NCBI GenBank assembly: GCA_005406025.1 | Contig: BGZK01000291.1 | Coordinates: forward strand, 310,001-374,000 | Origin: Eumeta japonica | Taxonomy: Eukaryota > Arthropoda > Insecta > Lepidoptera > Psychidae | Length of the DNA stretch: 64,000 bases | Reading direction: 5' to 3' | Shown: in pieces, positions 11,590 to 23,120 of the stretch | Position numbering within the stretch: position 1 is the first letter of the stretch | Layout of the letters: each line of letters begins with the position of its first letter | Program-made: the position numbers and the translations under genes | The notes under the pieces: generated by a model | The model's input: only the letters and a program-made list of their open reading frames with translations | Databases searched by the model: none | What the model was told of the DNA's origin: nothing

Positions 11590-12028
11590 CGAAAGTTTTA
11601 CGTGACAACGACTTTGAATGGTAAAATCATTTTAATGTGAATATTCATTTGTATAGTAGGAAGAAGGATGAAATAATAGTAACAATTTAAAACATTTATT
11701 TATACAAAGAATTATATTTAAAACATTAATTTATACAAAGAATCTCGCACTGAATTTCATATTAACAAAATTTTATTTTTACCTTTACACATACATACGT
11801 ATTTATATACAAATATACATACAATAACTTGCAATACATTTGCAAGCTATGCACTAATTCTCTAGTGCTGCGCGCGGCAGACCGATCATAGTTGAGTGGG
11901 AGAGACGCAAGGCATTCGGCGGGCCTCTCTCGTTCGGTGACTCATCGTAACGTTACCGAGCGTTACACTTTTTCATAAGTGACTCCCAGCCGCAACCTAA
12001 TTTAAGACGTTGTCACGTCAAAAATGAT
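11590..12028. repeat. Terminal-inverted-repeat element, about 0.44 kb
   Basis: The left end TTTACGTGACAACGACTTTG (11597-11616) is mirrored at 12002-12022 by the reverse complement of TTTTGACGTGACAACGTCTTAA. Between them lie a short tandem duplication (two ~31-bp units with TTTATACAAAGAAT at about 11684-11742) and a CG-rich block (11860-11995: CTGCGCGCGGCAGACCG, GTAACGTTACCGAGCG). Size, ends and absence of a frame suggest a non-autonomous DNA transposon. No target-site duplication could be fixed because the extreme ends are degraded. Confidence 0.5.
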
Positions 12029-12030
12029 AT

Positions 12031-12680
12031 CATAATTAACATTTTTGTAAACCGAGATGAATTAGCAAAATATCGTCGTAATATTGAGTGTGGGACACGA
12101 TGAGTAAATGACTTTTAGGTTATTCGTTCAATAGATATTTTTTTCCCAGTAACAACAACACTAAAGCCGTAATAGTTATAGTTCTACAATGATCATGTAA
12201 AACTAATAAGCTGATATCATATTGTTAATGACATATTAAACTAGGTATGGAACCTACTTTCGATTTTTTTTTTGAGAACTACGCTTTTATGCAGGATTTT
12301 GATCAATCTATTTTATCGTATTCATCAATATAAATAACATTTATAATCACAACTCTTACTTAAACTTATTATTTTCGTTTTAGCACAATTGAATGTTCGA
12401 ATGAAAGCTTGTTTTTAAAAAAGATTCTTTATTCATCTTTTTATTGACTTTTCTCGCATTTCTCATTCATCATCGATATTTATTATATTAACTTTCTAAT
12501 ACCTCACTCGCACTGAAATGAAAGCTCATTCTCTTTTTTCCATGATTAACTAAAGCGTGAGAGCAAGTAAGAAAAGTGTCACTAGCTAGTTTGCATATAT
12601 TTTTTGCCTAATCGCTCTTTTTTCATTTCTGTAAATGACAAATTTCAACACTTAAAACTTCTCCATAGGGCTCCATACTT
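12031..12680. other. AT-rich spacer
   Basis: No gene or repeat recognised. Confidence 0.5.
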
Positions 12681-13110
12681 GTACAAGTAGAATCCCACCG
12701 GCGGCGCAGCGATTACCGTAATCCACGACATCAATTACGTCGCAATCGTTCAGATATCGGCCGGCCAGAAGAACACCGGGAAAGGTTATAATCCATTATT
12801 TAGCCCGGACGCAGCCGGGCCCGCCATTTGTAATAACAAGGGCCCTCTCGGAGGAGAGGCGAGATAAAATCGCGCCCGAAGAAACGAGGCAAATGTCAAG
12901 GAAAACACTGTATAGCCCGAGATCGGACCTCCGATACTGCCTTCAATTTTTGTTTAACTTATGTTTAGGCGGGCTTAACTCGATAAACGTAACTTACGCT
13001 CGCCTCGCTCTCTCGCGCCGTCTCCCTTCCACTTTGTAGGCGTACGTAAGTTCGGAGAGTTTTCCGTCGAAGGAAATGAGTGTATCGAAGGCTCGCTTAT
13101 AAAAAGCTCA
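12681..13110. other. GC-rich island, likely conserved non-coding element
   Basis: One of the sharpest composition changes in the window. It holds CCATTATTTAGCCCGGAC, GGGCCCGCCATTTGTAATA and GGGCCCTCTCGGAGGAGAGG, the last a near-palindrome of CTC...GAG. The words combine homeodomain cores with CpG-rich spacers, as in insect developmental enhancers. No open frame fits an exon. The function is inferred from composition alone. Confidence 0.35.
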
Positions 13111-16100
13111 AAGTAGACACACATGACCGGGGCTTACGCATACCAAACAAGATTCACCCAAACGTTTCAACCTATATCTGACGTTTGTCGTTACTTGCGA
13201 ATCTAGTTCACACCTAAGTTTGCACTTTTAATGTGCTACAAATTAAGTTAAATAGGACAAAATAACTTAATTTCTTATTGAAAGTATCCATACATATTAA
13301 TATAAAAATTATTTTACTTTATACACTTAATCATAAAAACTTGTTTTTAATAAGTATTAAGAGCAAACTTTTAGATGACAAGTTACATAAATTCGGTATA
13401 AGTATAAAAATATAGGACATTTCACATTTTGTTTGTTTGTAATATTTTTGTTAATTTAATAATTAACTTTCTTAATAAATAAAAAACCTTCAAATATTTA
13501 CTATATAATTGATGGATATGCAAAATATCACCCCAATTTATAGATGTCCTTGCTTTTCGACATCAAGGGTTGAAAATAATTTCTTCTCATTTTCTATATA
13601 CACTTACAAGTTAAATGTGGTAATTATCTATCTATCGATTACCTGAGGAGTCCTAATTCAGTGAATTTATGATTATTAAAGCTGGGTCCTGAGACCATCT
13701 TCCTTCGCCAATATCATGTTACCATACTACTCCGTTCACCATCTTCGAGCCATTTATTCGTTTAACCCAAACACCTGCTGTGAATCGTCAAGTAAATTGC
13801 CAATATGCAGACTGTCCTGGTTGCAGCATCAGGTAAACTATATTATTGCAGTACGAATGGATTTAAGTACTGTGCTATAAGTTTCAAATTAATCGGACGA
13901 ATAAAAGTCAGGCAAATAGCTGATGATTTTCATGACACACAGTTAACTAATATTTTGATTTAACCATCCTTCCTATAAATATACAGTATTAAAATCCCTC
14001 CACTGTTTCCGGAGATACGAGATACACATGCCACAAACACACAACAGAAATAGGCGTCAAACTTATAATATTCATTGTTTTTCGAAGTCGGTGATTTTAT
14101 AAACATTAAATAAAAATTCATTCTGTTAGTACCAAAATTATCGCCGGTCAAGCTACGGAGACATCTTTCAGCCGACATTTCTCGCCAACACCACAAAACG
14201 AAACATCGTATCGTAAATTTTTCATTTGAAAATAGCTAAAGATTATATTTCTTTTTCTTTTGCATAACGTATTATTATATTATGTAAAAAAATAAGTTTT
14301 GCCTCCTAAAAATACATAATTCATTTCATGTTTGCAATACCTAAACTCGTATAGCCCACCAGTACAGACTCGCAGGTCATCATCGAATTGAGTTCAAGTG
14401 CGCAATCCTTATATATTTAGACATTTGTCATCAACAAAAGTAAAATAAGAAAATCCCATTATTGATTACAAGATTTGCATTTATTGATGCTTTTAAGAGA
14501 TATTTATTTTCCAATACTCTTTGAGATGACGAGTTGGAAATTTTTGTGGTAGGGACATGAATTTTCTTAGAAAATACAAAATATGTGAAAATGATAGCGG
14601 GTGACCCGATTCTTCACGTTGTTAACTTTAATTTTTCAGTTGCCATTACGCGATTTATTAACTTTTTTAACTCAGAAAAAATGTCTGTTTTAAAATAGTG
14701 ATCTGCATTTTACATGCAAATGATACCGATTTAAGCATTCAAATTTTCTAGGCAGATTAATCTTTACAAATACTACAAAATGCCAATTTGGTTTTTTTAA
14801 TTCATTCTAGTTTTTATTTTAAACGAGAAAACTGTATTGACGCATACGACCTTTAAAAATAAGCAAAAGTGGCGTATGTTGTAATACCACGATTTCTGCG
14901 GACTGCAATGTGCTAGGCTGCATTTAAAATAAGTAGTTTATTACTGCATTACCTTAGCGTAGAGAGGAAAGAACACAATTTTTTTCTTTAATAAAATGCG
15001 ACAATGACAAATTCATTTTTTGTAATTCATTAATGGCAATGATCTATTTCGATTTAATGATTCTTGAATACTAAATAATAAAATGTCCGTTTTATACAGT
15101 TTATTAGGTTTTTAAATGTTTATAAAATAACTTCAAATTGCTCAAATTATTTACACATACATATAACATAATGCCCGTATTTACGAAAATGAACTTAAAT
15201 GAAATCACATAACAACACTTACTTAAAACCAGAAAGTAACCAAAATTAAATACCTGCTAATTATATTCAACAATGTTGGACACAATTTGAAAAAATATTA
15301 TAAAATGAACTATAGCAATAATTTTATTTTATATTTTCTTAGACACCTGAAAGTTTAATTTTCGTTTATACTTTGTCGTTTCTTCCCTTTGAAGGCACAT
15401 CGTAAAGAACAAGTGTGAGTTTAAACTGTATTCAACATGATAAAATACAAATTACATTTATTTTGAGAATAGGACCCTACCGAAACGCGGTGTGGGTGGT
15501 CAGTTGGTCACTCGGCGGACCAATGAGCGTTTCCTGTTTTCACCAATTGGCTAATTGCGAATGAACACTAGCAACTAAATCAGCCTGAACTAGATAATAA
15601 GGGCACTTAGGTTTCGTACCACCACCTATTGTTTGTTGTGGGAACCTAATTCAACCGATAAAAGACAAAAGTTTAATAGTTTAAATATATGAAACGCCTA
15701 ACTTACACTGTGCGCTCAGCTTGAGCAAAAAATAACAAATACGTATTCGATCAAAAAATTAAAATAACATTCGTTTATAAGAATAAAATGATATTTATAT
15801 AAAGACGGTTACACGATAAAAGAACACTTAAATCATTATAGTTCAAAATAAAAAAACAATGCAAAAATATAACAAAAATAATTAAATTATGATTCTATCT
15901 TTTTATCAACGACAAATGCAGATCACAAAACGATGCACGTGATAAACACGTTTTAAAAGTCGATCGCAAAATACAATTAATACCCGGGCATGATAAATAA
16001 ATTTACATTAATTAATAAATGTTCAGTTTTCACACAAATAAAATCAACACAAAGTTTTGTTACTGGGCAAGAAGAAGAAATTGACATTGTTAACGCACGT

Positions 16101-16980
16101 AAATATTAAACAAATATTGTAAACTATCAGACATACCTAACTATCAAAATTACTCACATCCTCATCATCCCATAATGACTAGCAAACGCCTACAAATACA
16201 AGTCTACTTTTTCAGCCAAAACGAAATTTGTTGCTTGTGCCAGTTCAGACATTCAGTTTTATAACACTATATCAGTTAGAGCAGCGTTGAATATATCATC
16301 TGAATAAATCGTAATTAAAACAGTAAGGCATGATGACCCCTGCAGTCCTGGGGGTATATTTGCTCTCTTTAGAATGCACTACTACATTTAATTCATGAAC
16401 GAGCAACATTTTCATGAATTCATTTTGCAAAAGTTGGAGTTTTCGTGGTTAACAAGCTCGAAAATGTATATATTCGTTGTTGGGCTACACGAGTCAGAGA
16501 TTTCGAAGCTCAAAATTGTGTTTGAATTTGATTTTTTCTCCAATGATATCTCCCGATGAAATTGACTGATTTTTATAGATTCCACAACAGTTATTTTTTT
16601 TGTGGAAATAAGTCGACTTGATTTTGTAATGATAGATTTAATATTTTTAAAATGTTTGAAAAAAACTTATTTTAACAATTTTATTTCGCAAACTAATCAA
16701 CTTCTCGACCTAAAATTCTCTAGTAAACTAAACCGAATGGAATTCTTTCAAATGTCGCAAACTTATCAGTCATTTTATTCGTTAAAAATTATAGGAATAC
16801 TTAAAACAATAATTTGAAAAGTTTTCCCCGACGACATCTTAACATCTCTTGGTCAAATAAATCGATGTCGATGTCAGATAGTGGCCTACAACACTACTTA
16901 TTTAGAGAATCGAAATAATCAGTTTTTGGAATCATTGGGTTTAAACGTTACTCAAAAAGAAATCGTGTGTACTTATGTAC
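13111..16980. other. Long gene-free AT-rich stretch
   Basis: Nearly 4 kb without a supportable gene. The 78-codon minus-strand frame at 13.96-14.20 kb shows no domain. Near 15.48-15.60 kb there is a short GC-richer patch (GGTGTGGGTGGTCAGTTGGT) with no recognised role. Confidence 0.45.
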
Positions 16981-16984
16981 GCGG

Positions 16985-17526
16985 GTGAGAAGTTATACTT
17001 ATTTAGCATAACTAAAAAAAATGGTTTTATATTTGCATGCAAATAATTAATTATAATAAAATAATAAAGGACTGGAGCGGGATAGTTAATACGTTAAATT
17101 TAAATTTGAAAAATTAAATAAATCAATACTTATTTTCTTATACAAAGTGTAATATCAATTTTACTTTTTTATTTCAAATTATATCAATAACTAAGTGAAA
17201 AACTGGAATATGTGAACGTCATTTTGTTGCAATTTTCCATTTTGCATTCAACTACACAAAACTCACCGACCGATGTCACTGCTGAACTCGCTAATCCCGC
17301 CTGCCTGACAGTCATATCAATATTCGGAGTAATGATGTCGGTAGTGTCGTCCATATTTTGATAAATGACAAATCCTCCAATTGGAACGTTTGACACATCA
17401 GTTATTAGTAATCGGAAATTGCTCGCTAGTCCGCTTGCGAGCAACTTCATACTATAGTTTTCGTGTCACCTCGATAAACATCATTCTCGTCATTTTTTCG
17501 TAACACGCCAAAAGAAGTATAACTTC
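16985..17526. repeat. Inverted-repeat-bounded module, about 0.54 kb
   Basis: GAGAAGTTATACTTATTTAGC (about 16988-17006) is inverted at 17506-17525 as CGCCAAAAGAAGTATAACTT. A second relative of the right-hand word, TGCCAAAAGAAGTATATAAT, occurs at 34288-34307. I recall this sequence as frequent in Lepidoptera. The module holds an 88-codon minus-strand frame. The type of element is not known. Confidence 0.45.
17184..17450 (-). CDS. Unrecognised 88-codon frame inside an inverted-repeat module
   Basis: Starts with ATG at 17448-17450 on the minus strand and ends at TAA near 17184. The peptide has a fairly ordinary amino-acid mix for this AT-rich region (SNVPIGGFVIYQNMDDTTD, then VRQAGLASSAVTSVGEF). 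It has no clear signal peptide, zinc site or membrane span. I know no matching family. It may be a relic of the repeat's coding part or chance. It is listed because its composition looks more protein-like than the other short frames. Confidence 0.2.
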   Translation of the reverse strand: MKLLASGLASNFRLLITDVSNVPIGGFVIYQNMDDTTDIITPNIDMTVRQAGLASSAVTSVGEFCVVECKMENCNKMTFTYSSFSLSY

Positions 17527-18727
17527 AAAAAAACATTTTTTAAAGCATCGTATTTTTGAGACCGTTTAAAATTTACTTGAACCATAAATTACAATATTCA
17601 GAAATTCTAATTTGAGAAAGACGCCTTCAAACGCCACCACGAGTAGTTCTTAGTCTGCTCAAAGTCAGTTGATATATTGAAAGTTACGGTCGAACGCACG
17701 GAAGCGAAAACAATATTTTCTACAATTTTAAGAAAGTTTCAAATTTTCTGAGTGGATAATTAAACAAAAGTAATAAAAACCTTCGAGACCGAGATCGATA
17801 CAAGTGGAATATATATTCAAGTGAATTCACTAACCAAACCCATCTAACCACGACAAGCCTATTTTGAACGTTCGGCGTCTATACCGTTTCAGCTGAAATT
17901 AAAACCGACACACACTGATGTAGCTTTAATGACTTATTCGACCCAGTTTAAAATTGCCGGCTAGTTCTGTATAATGTTACGGGCAATAATTTACAAGACT
18001 TTCCGAATAATTACGAAATTGTTTTAGGTCCATTGTAAACGATATTAAATTGTTGCTTTCGCTGTAACATTGAAACACTAAAAAGTCTATATTTTACTTA
18101 CATACGTCTAATACTGGCCAATAACAATCTATGAAATTAAACTTCTCTAACACAGCATATATTAGAATAAATTTATGTTACATTTTTAATAAATAGACTT
18201 TTACGTTTATGAAATTGAAATTATAAAATACCAAACTTTTTCTCTAAAAGAATAATCAATATCTATATTTATTATACATTGATTATACACATACTACACA
18301 AATGTGAAGAAAAGCAGTGAGGTAACAAGTGGAGGCAGAAAAAAAACAATCACAATCACTGTAATGCAATAGGGTTGTTTATTATTTTTTAATACTTCTA
18401 TATTTAATCCTTTATTACTGCAGTAAAAATATAGTAAAAGCGTTTTTTTATAACCAGAAAAAAAGGCTGATTAATGACTTTTTAAATTGCTGAACAGACA
18501 GAGAAGGTACTAGTACCCAGTGACGGTATTGCCTACTAGCGCCACATGGAATAATGTTAAGCTTCGTTTTGCAAGAAAGAGACAGCATAGATTTTTTTTA
18601 TGATTTTTAGTTCATTATTTCATTCATCGATTTTAATGTTGATTTCAGTTTCAGTCACATGTCCAGTCGGTTCCACTATTACGTAATGTCTAAAGCCTTT
18701 GTCCATAACTTGTCGATGCCCTGTCTG
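17527..18727. other. Gene-free AT-rich stretch
   Basis: No gene or well-bounded repeat was recognised. Confidence 0.5.
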
Positions 18728-19163
18728 CACTTCAACATCTCGATAACGTAACCTATTAGAAATATTTAGTTGGATTAAATCTATTAATGTATATAAGTTT
18801 TACTGCGGTTATCGACATGTCGTCGACAAATGTCGATCGAGCAATAACTTTCGTGTTACGTAAGGCCCTGTCCGCACTGCGATGTTTTTCGCGCAATTCT
18901 GTAACACATCGAATCTTACGGGAGCACTCGCACTAGCGATTAAAAACTCTCGCGGATAAAATCTGTGATTTGATACAAATTGAACCGCGATGCGATGGGG
19001 ATTTAATCCCGCGTGAATTTAATTTCGCAGTGCGGACAGGGCCTAAGTGTTGCGAAAATTGACAACGCGTTTTATTGTGGTTGTCAACACATTTTTGTGA
19101 CATACAGCGGTTTCTTGTCCACATTAAATTTAACGCGTTTTGTGTGTGTTATTAGCTCGAAAT
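18728..19163. repeat. Old dispersed repeat, copy 1, split by a MITE
   Basis: Part A (18728-18755) reads CACTTCAACATCTCGATAAC and is repeated in the same orientation at 20949. Part B (18795-18863 plus 19047-19163) contains GCGGTTATCGAC, GTCGATCGA, ACTTTCGT and TTTAACGCGTTTTGTGTG. It is the inverse of 21121-21291. Part B is interrupted by a 180-bp insertion, described separately. A and B therefore have opposite relative orientations in the two copies. Confidence 0.65.
18864..19043. mobile_element. 180-bp MITE with 19-bp perfect inverted ends and TAA duplication
   Basis: The left end GGCCCTGTCCGCACTGCGA (18864-18882) is exactly the reverse complement of the right end (19025-19043). Both sides carry TAA (18861-18863 and 19044-19046). 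Three-base TAA/TTA duplications and short G-rich ends are typical of PIF/Harbinger MITEs, so that superfamily is inferred. The related uninterrupted repeat at 21121-21291 has one TTA at the matching place (21224-21226), which confirms both element ends and the duplication. There is no coding capacity. Confidence 0.85.
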
Positions 19164-19640
19164 TGGTATAAATCTGATTTAAAAAAAAATGAATCAACAA
19201 GGACGAAAATATACATCTTTGGTTAATTAATTGCATTTTGCACTCCAATATAAATGATCAATTTTTCTATAATATTAGATGGAACTTTTTGATTTCATTC
19301 CTTACTTGTAGACTATTTATATTGGGGGAAACTTTATTTCTAACGGGAGTCTCCCGACCGCACATTTTTTAGTTGAATGAAACTTAAAAAATAAATTTTT
19401 GAAATTAATTATTCAAAAAATTATTTTAATTTATTTCATTGTGTCATTTAGTACATAATATACACTGAAAGAAACTTCGTTACAACCGCGTGTCCCACGA
19501 CACCTAACTTATTTTATATTACGCTATGTTTTGTTGGTGTTGTAAATTATCAGCAATCTTGAAACAAAATGTAATTAAACACATCGCATTTAACCCATCA
19601 GATCTAAGTTCTAGATAATCATTGTTAAAAATTAGATAAA
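19164..19640. other. AT-rich spacer
   Basis: No gene or repeat recognised. Confidence 0.5.
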
Positions 19641-19790
19641 AAAAGAATTAAATATATATATAAAAAGCACTAAATTTAATATTAAATAGAAAGTAGTGAA
19701 TTTATAAATACATAAAAACACTAAATTAAAAATTAAATATAAAATAGTAGATTAGAAATTATATAAAAAGCAATAACTTGCAAGAAATAA
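19641..19790. repeat. Degenerate AT-rich tandem repeat, about 50-bp period
   Basis: Words such as ATAAAAAGCACTAAATTTAA, ACATAAAAACACTAAATTAA and ATATAAAAAGCAATAA recur at about 50-60 bp, joined by TATTAAATA-like words. Two to three imperfect units. Confidence 0.45.
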
Positions 19791-19794
19791 GATA

Positions 19795-19809
19795 GAGAGA
19801 GAGAGAGAG
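19795..19809. repeat. Short (AG)n microsatellite
   Basis: About seven AG units just after the AT-rich tandem block. Confidence 0.8.
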
Positions 19810-20007
19810 TTGGAGAACGTCGCAGGGAGGGGCGTAATGCTTATTCGTAATGTTACCATTTCTACCTGTCGACCCCTACCGCAACATGCGTAAGGACCTT
19901 CCTTCCTAAAATAAACGAAGGAACATTAATAAAATTTTAATTAATGTTTTTTTAATTTTTAGTATATAAACATATAATCTTCATTATGAAAACATTATGT
20001 TCTTTTG

Positions 20008-20098
20008 ATACACATTTTTTTTATACATTTTATTATACTATATATATTTCTATTACAATTTTTTTTTATATTTTATTGTACTATATATTTTTATTATA
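20008..20098. repeat. Tandem duplication, about 44-bp unit
   Basis: ACATTTTTTTTATACATTTT followed by ATTATACTATATATATTTC recurs as ACAATTTTTTTTTATATTTT followed by ATTGTACTATATATTTTTA. The 84-codon frame over this block is an artefact. Confidence 0.55.
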
Positions 20099-20109
20099 TT
20101 CAGAAAATA

Positions 20110-20948
20110 AATTGATAAGTATGCAATTATTAAACAAAAATTTCATATACCTATACACAGATACATACTTGTTAACACGCAAACACACATACAATAGCAA
20201 AAATGTCGACGGTCTAAATGTTACACTTTCTTCGGTCTAGCTTTAATTCACTAAAAACAAAGTACATCAAGGAACTCAGTTCCATAATATTATTAATTCC
20301 TTTTTTTTATTAGATTTCTTGAGATTGTGAAATTCTAGGGAACTTTATATAAATAATGCAATATTCTCCATAAATCGAACCCCAAAATTAAAAGGCGTAC
20401 TCGTACTTGGTTAACTCATATTCACTGTAGTGTTGTGAGCGATAATAGAATTTATACGAGCCGTTAGCTAAGAAAGAAGTGGCTGCTAGCTGAAATCATA
20501 GCGATTAATAAAAATAGGTCACTCGTACAACGAGAATTGATTCCAATTACACTTACTCACTATGACAGAAATATAAATCATATAATTTTGCTATACACTG
20601 ATACATTAACACCGGAGGTGGTATGCCTTATGTATTTTGTCAATATTGTGATCTCTGGATGTGATATTATCACCTCAAAAACTTAAAATCTCTTCAATAT
20701 CGGATTAAACAAACTTATACAATAAATAATTATACAACAATATACAAGGTTAATTAGAAATACCGGATAAGTGCGAATGGGACTCGCACGCTGAGAATTC
20801 CGTAGAAACTTCATCATGTACATATTAAATCCATCACGTGTTTTTTTTTTGCAATCTTTGTCTATTTGTGATACCGACGCAACTCTAATACCTATAGTCA
20901 TACGAAAAATATTTTCTTTTTGGGGTCTATGATTTAGCGATTGCATGT
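20110..20948. other. Gene-free AT-rich stretch
   Basis: No gene or repeat could be supported. Confidence 0.5.
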
Positions 20949-21295
20949 CACTTCAACATCTCGATAACGTAACCTCGTCAGAAACTACCGTATTACGCAT
21001 TCGTATGGCATAGTGTCATGATGTTGTCGTTGTTGAGGTTATCGAGTGACCGACCAAAAGACGCATATTTTCATCGTCGTCAGTTGATTTCCTTTCAATA
21101 AATCTTATTTTCATCGATGTCGAGCTAACAACGCACACAAAACGTGTTAAATTTCAAGTCGCGTGTCACAGCAATGTCGCACTCAAAACCACAGTAAAAC
21201 ACGTTTGTCAATTTTGACAACACTTAAGTAATACGAAAGTTTTCCTTCGATCGACATTTGCAGACGACACGTCGATAACCGCAATAAAACTAAGT
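20949..21295. repeat. Old dispersed repeat, copy 2 (uninterrupted)
   Basis: Part A begins CACTTCAACATCTCGATAAC at 20949 and has a partial inverse, GAGGTTATCGAGTG, near 21033. Part B (21121-21291) is the reverse complement of the part B of copy 1, with the words AACACGTTTGTCAATTTTGA and GTCGATAACCGCAATAAAAC. It keeps the unoccupied insertion site (TTA, 21224-21226). The element type is unknown. Confidence 0.6.
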
Positions 21296-21785
21296 CACGT
21301 AGTAGAATCAGCTTACATAATTCATCGACAAAAGTATTTTGAATATACGTAAAATACCTTAATCTCCTGCTTTTTAAATTCGGACTGACGTCCTGTCATT
21401 TAAAAGCAAATACGCTCAAAACAAAAACGCTACAGAAGGGAAAAATGCCAATCTAGTGAATTCCCAAAAAAAAAGTAGTTCTCGCAGAGTGTAACTTATT
21501 ATCAAAAAGGAACGAAAAAGCACGGGGGTTCTCCTATCCATATCAACGTCATTTCCTACCGTTGATGATGTAAGATAAATGTCAATGTGCGCCTAATTCA
21601 ATGCCGCCGGTCGCCCGGCGGGCCTCGGAGCAAGTCATTGAGCGCATGCGGGTGACACAATTTTATTCGTGTGTTGCGGTTACTTGGTCATCATGCAGGA
21701 AGGAAGCCATAATTTTTTCATGTACGGTAAGTAATGTATTGTGTCTACTATGAATTAAAAACTGTTCATGTGCGTGTGCATATGT
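21296..21785. other. Spacer with a small GC-richer patch
   Basis: Mostly unremarkable. A CG-rich patch at about 21601-21655 (GCCGCCGGTCGCCCGGCGGG) precedes the microsatellite. No gene. Confidence 0.45.
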
Positions 21786-21789
21786 GTTC

Positions 21790-21810
21790 GTGTGTGTTTG
21801 TTTTTTGTGT

Positions 21811-21857
<47 letters not shown>

Positions 21858-21876
21858 CGTGTGTGTGGTGTTGGTG

Positions 21877-21934
<58 letters not shown>

Positions 21935-22045
21935 CGTGTGATTGTGGGTGTGTGTGGTGGTGGGTGCGCGTGCGTGCGTGCATGCGTGCGTGCGTGCATG
22001 CGTGCGTGCGTGCGTGCGTGCGTGCTTGCGTGCGTGCGCGCGTGT
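21790..22045. repeat. Compound (GT)n / (CGTG)n microsatellite
   Basis: Two long GT arrays (about 21802-21853 and 21882-21930) separated by GTGGTGTTGGTGTTAGTG, then a CGTG-type array with CATGCGTG variants to about 22045. The 104- and 106-codon Cys/Val and Thr/His frames across it are only translations of the repeat. The alternating purine-pyrimidine run could adopt Z-DNA and is expected to vary in length between individuals. Confidence 0.95.
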
Positions 22046-22790
22046 GTTCGTATATAGTTCAGGTAGTATTTGTAATAACTTTCAAATTATTGAACTGATC
22101 AAAATCCAAAGATTAATCAGATTAAATCTAAAAACAGCTGCGTCTAATTCCATAAATTCTATCTAAATCGGTTGATATACGTTAAAATGTTTCAATAAAA
22201 CACTTTTATCTTTTCGCTAAGAAAATTGAAAAGAACCTGACTATAAGAATTTCGATTGGATATTCAATAATCTAATTGAGAAACTAATTAGAATCGGAAT
22301 AACGTCTAGATAAAATGTTCAAAAGATTCAAATCTGCACATACACAACTTCAAAAATTATTATAAAATAAGATTAAATCAGGACTTTCGTTTTTTCACAT
22401 CACTTGAAAACCATCCATATTAAAATATCATAAAAAGTCTTATAGGGAAAGAAATTTCCAATAATAAAATACAAATTCCGGGAGCTCTCTCGCTGTTGTT
22501 AGTAATTTTAATTGAATGTTGAAAACGGTGCTCAGAGCAGCGAACGCTAACTAAGCCCTTGCAATGCTTTGAAACGGGCCGAAACAAGCAAAAAAATATG
22601 TACTATTTGATACTGTTACACAGTACCAGTCCACACACAAAAATTGTAAAAAACAATGTGCAGAACGCAAAGCGCATTAATATTCCATTGAAACTCCACA
22701 ACGGACTTTAAAACTGGATCTACACACTACGTGCTTAATACTGAATATACATACTGCGTTCCAGGTACTATAACTATACCCACCGTTGTT
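22046..22790. other. AT-rich spacer
   Basis: No gene or repeat recognised. Confidence 0.5.
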
Positions 22791-23120
22791 AATGCTGAAT
22801 CTATGCAGAGCGGGATGAATCAAATCGGACGTACGGCGACCTAAGCCGGTTACGAGAGGGGCCGAAGCGGCGCTTAATCTGTTAACAGGTCAAACACCAG
22901 GCGCCTTCGCTACCGACGAACGTATCTCGGAACACGTCCATGGGCAACGGTGACGATACTGCCGGATCGTGTATTAATTACGTTTAAGACGCGGGACGAA
23001 AAATATTTTATGCGACCGTAGAAGGCGTGGCTCATTATCCGCCACGTAGCCGCGCTCAGAATACGAGACAGCGTCGGTTGTTTTTGCATGCGAAATAGAG
23101 ATGGTAAGGTACACTGCGCA
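22791..23120. other. GC-rich island
   Basis: CG-rich words (GGTTACGAGAGGGGCCGAAG, GCCACGTAGCCGCGCTCAG) in an AT-rich surround with no supportable frame. Possible regulatory DNA, inferred from composition. Confidence 0.3.

Noticed and set aside
21663..22166. Cys/Val- and Thr/His-rich open frames of about 75-106 codons
   Set aside because: They are translations of the GT/CGTG microsatellite.
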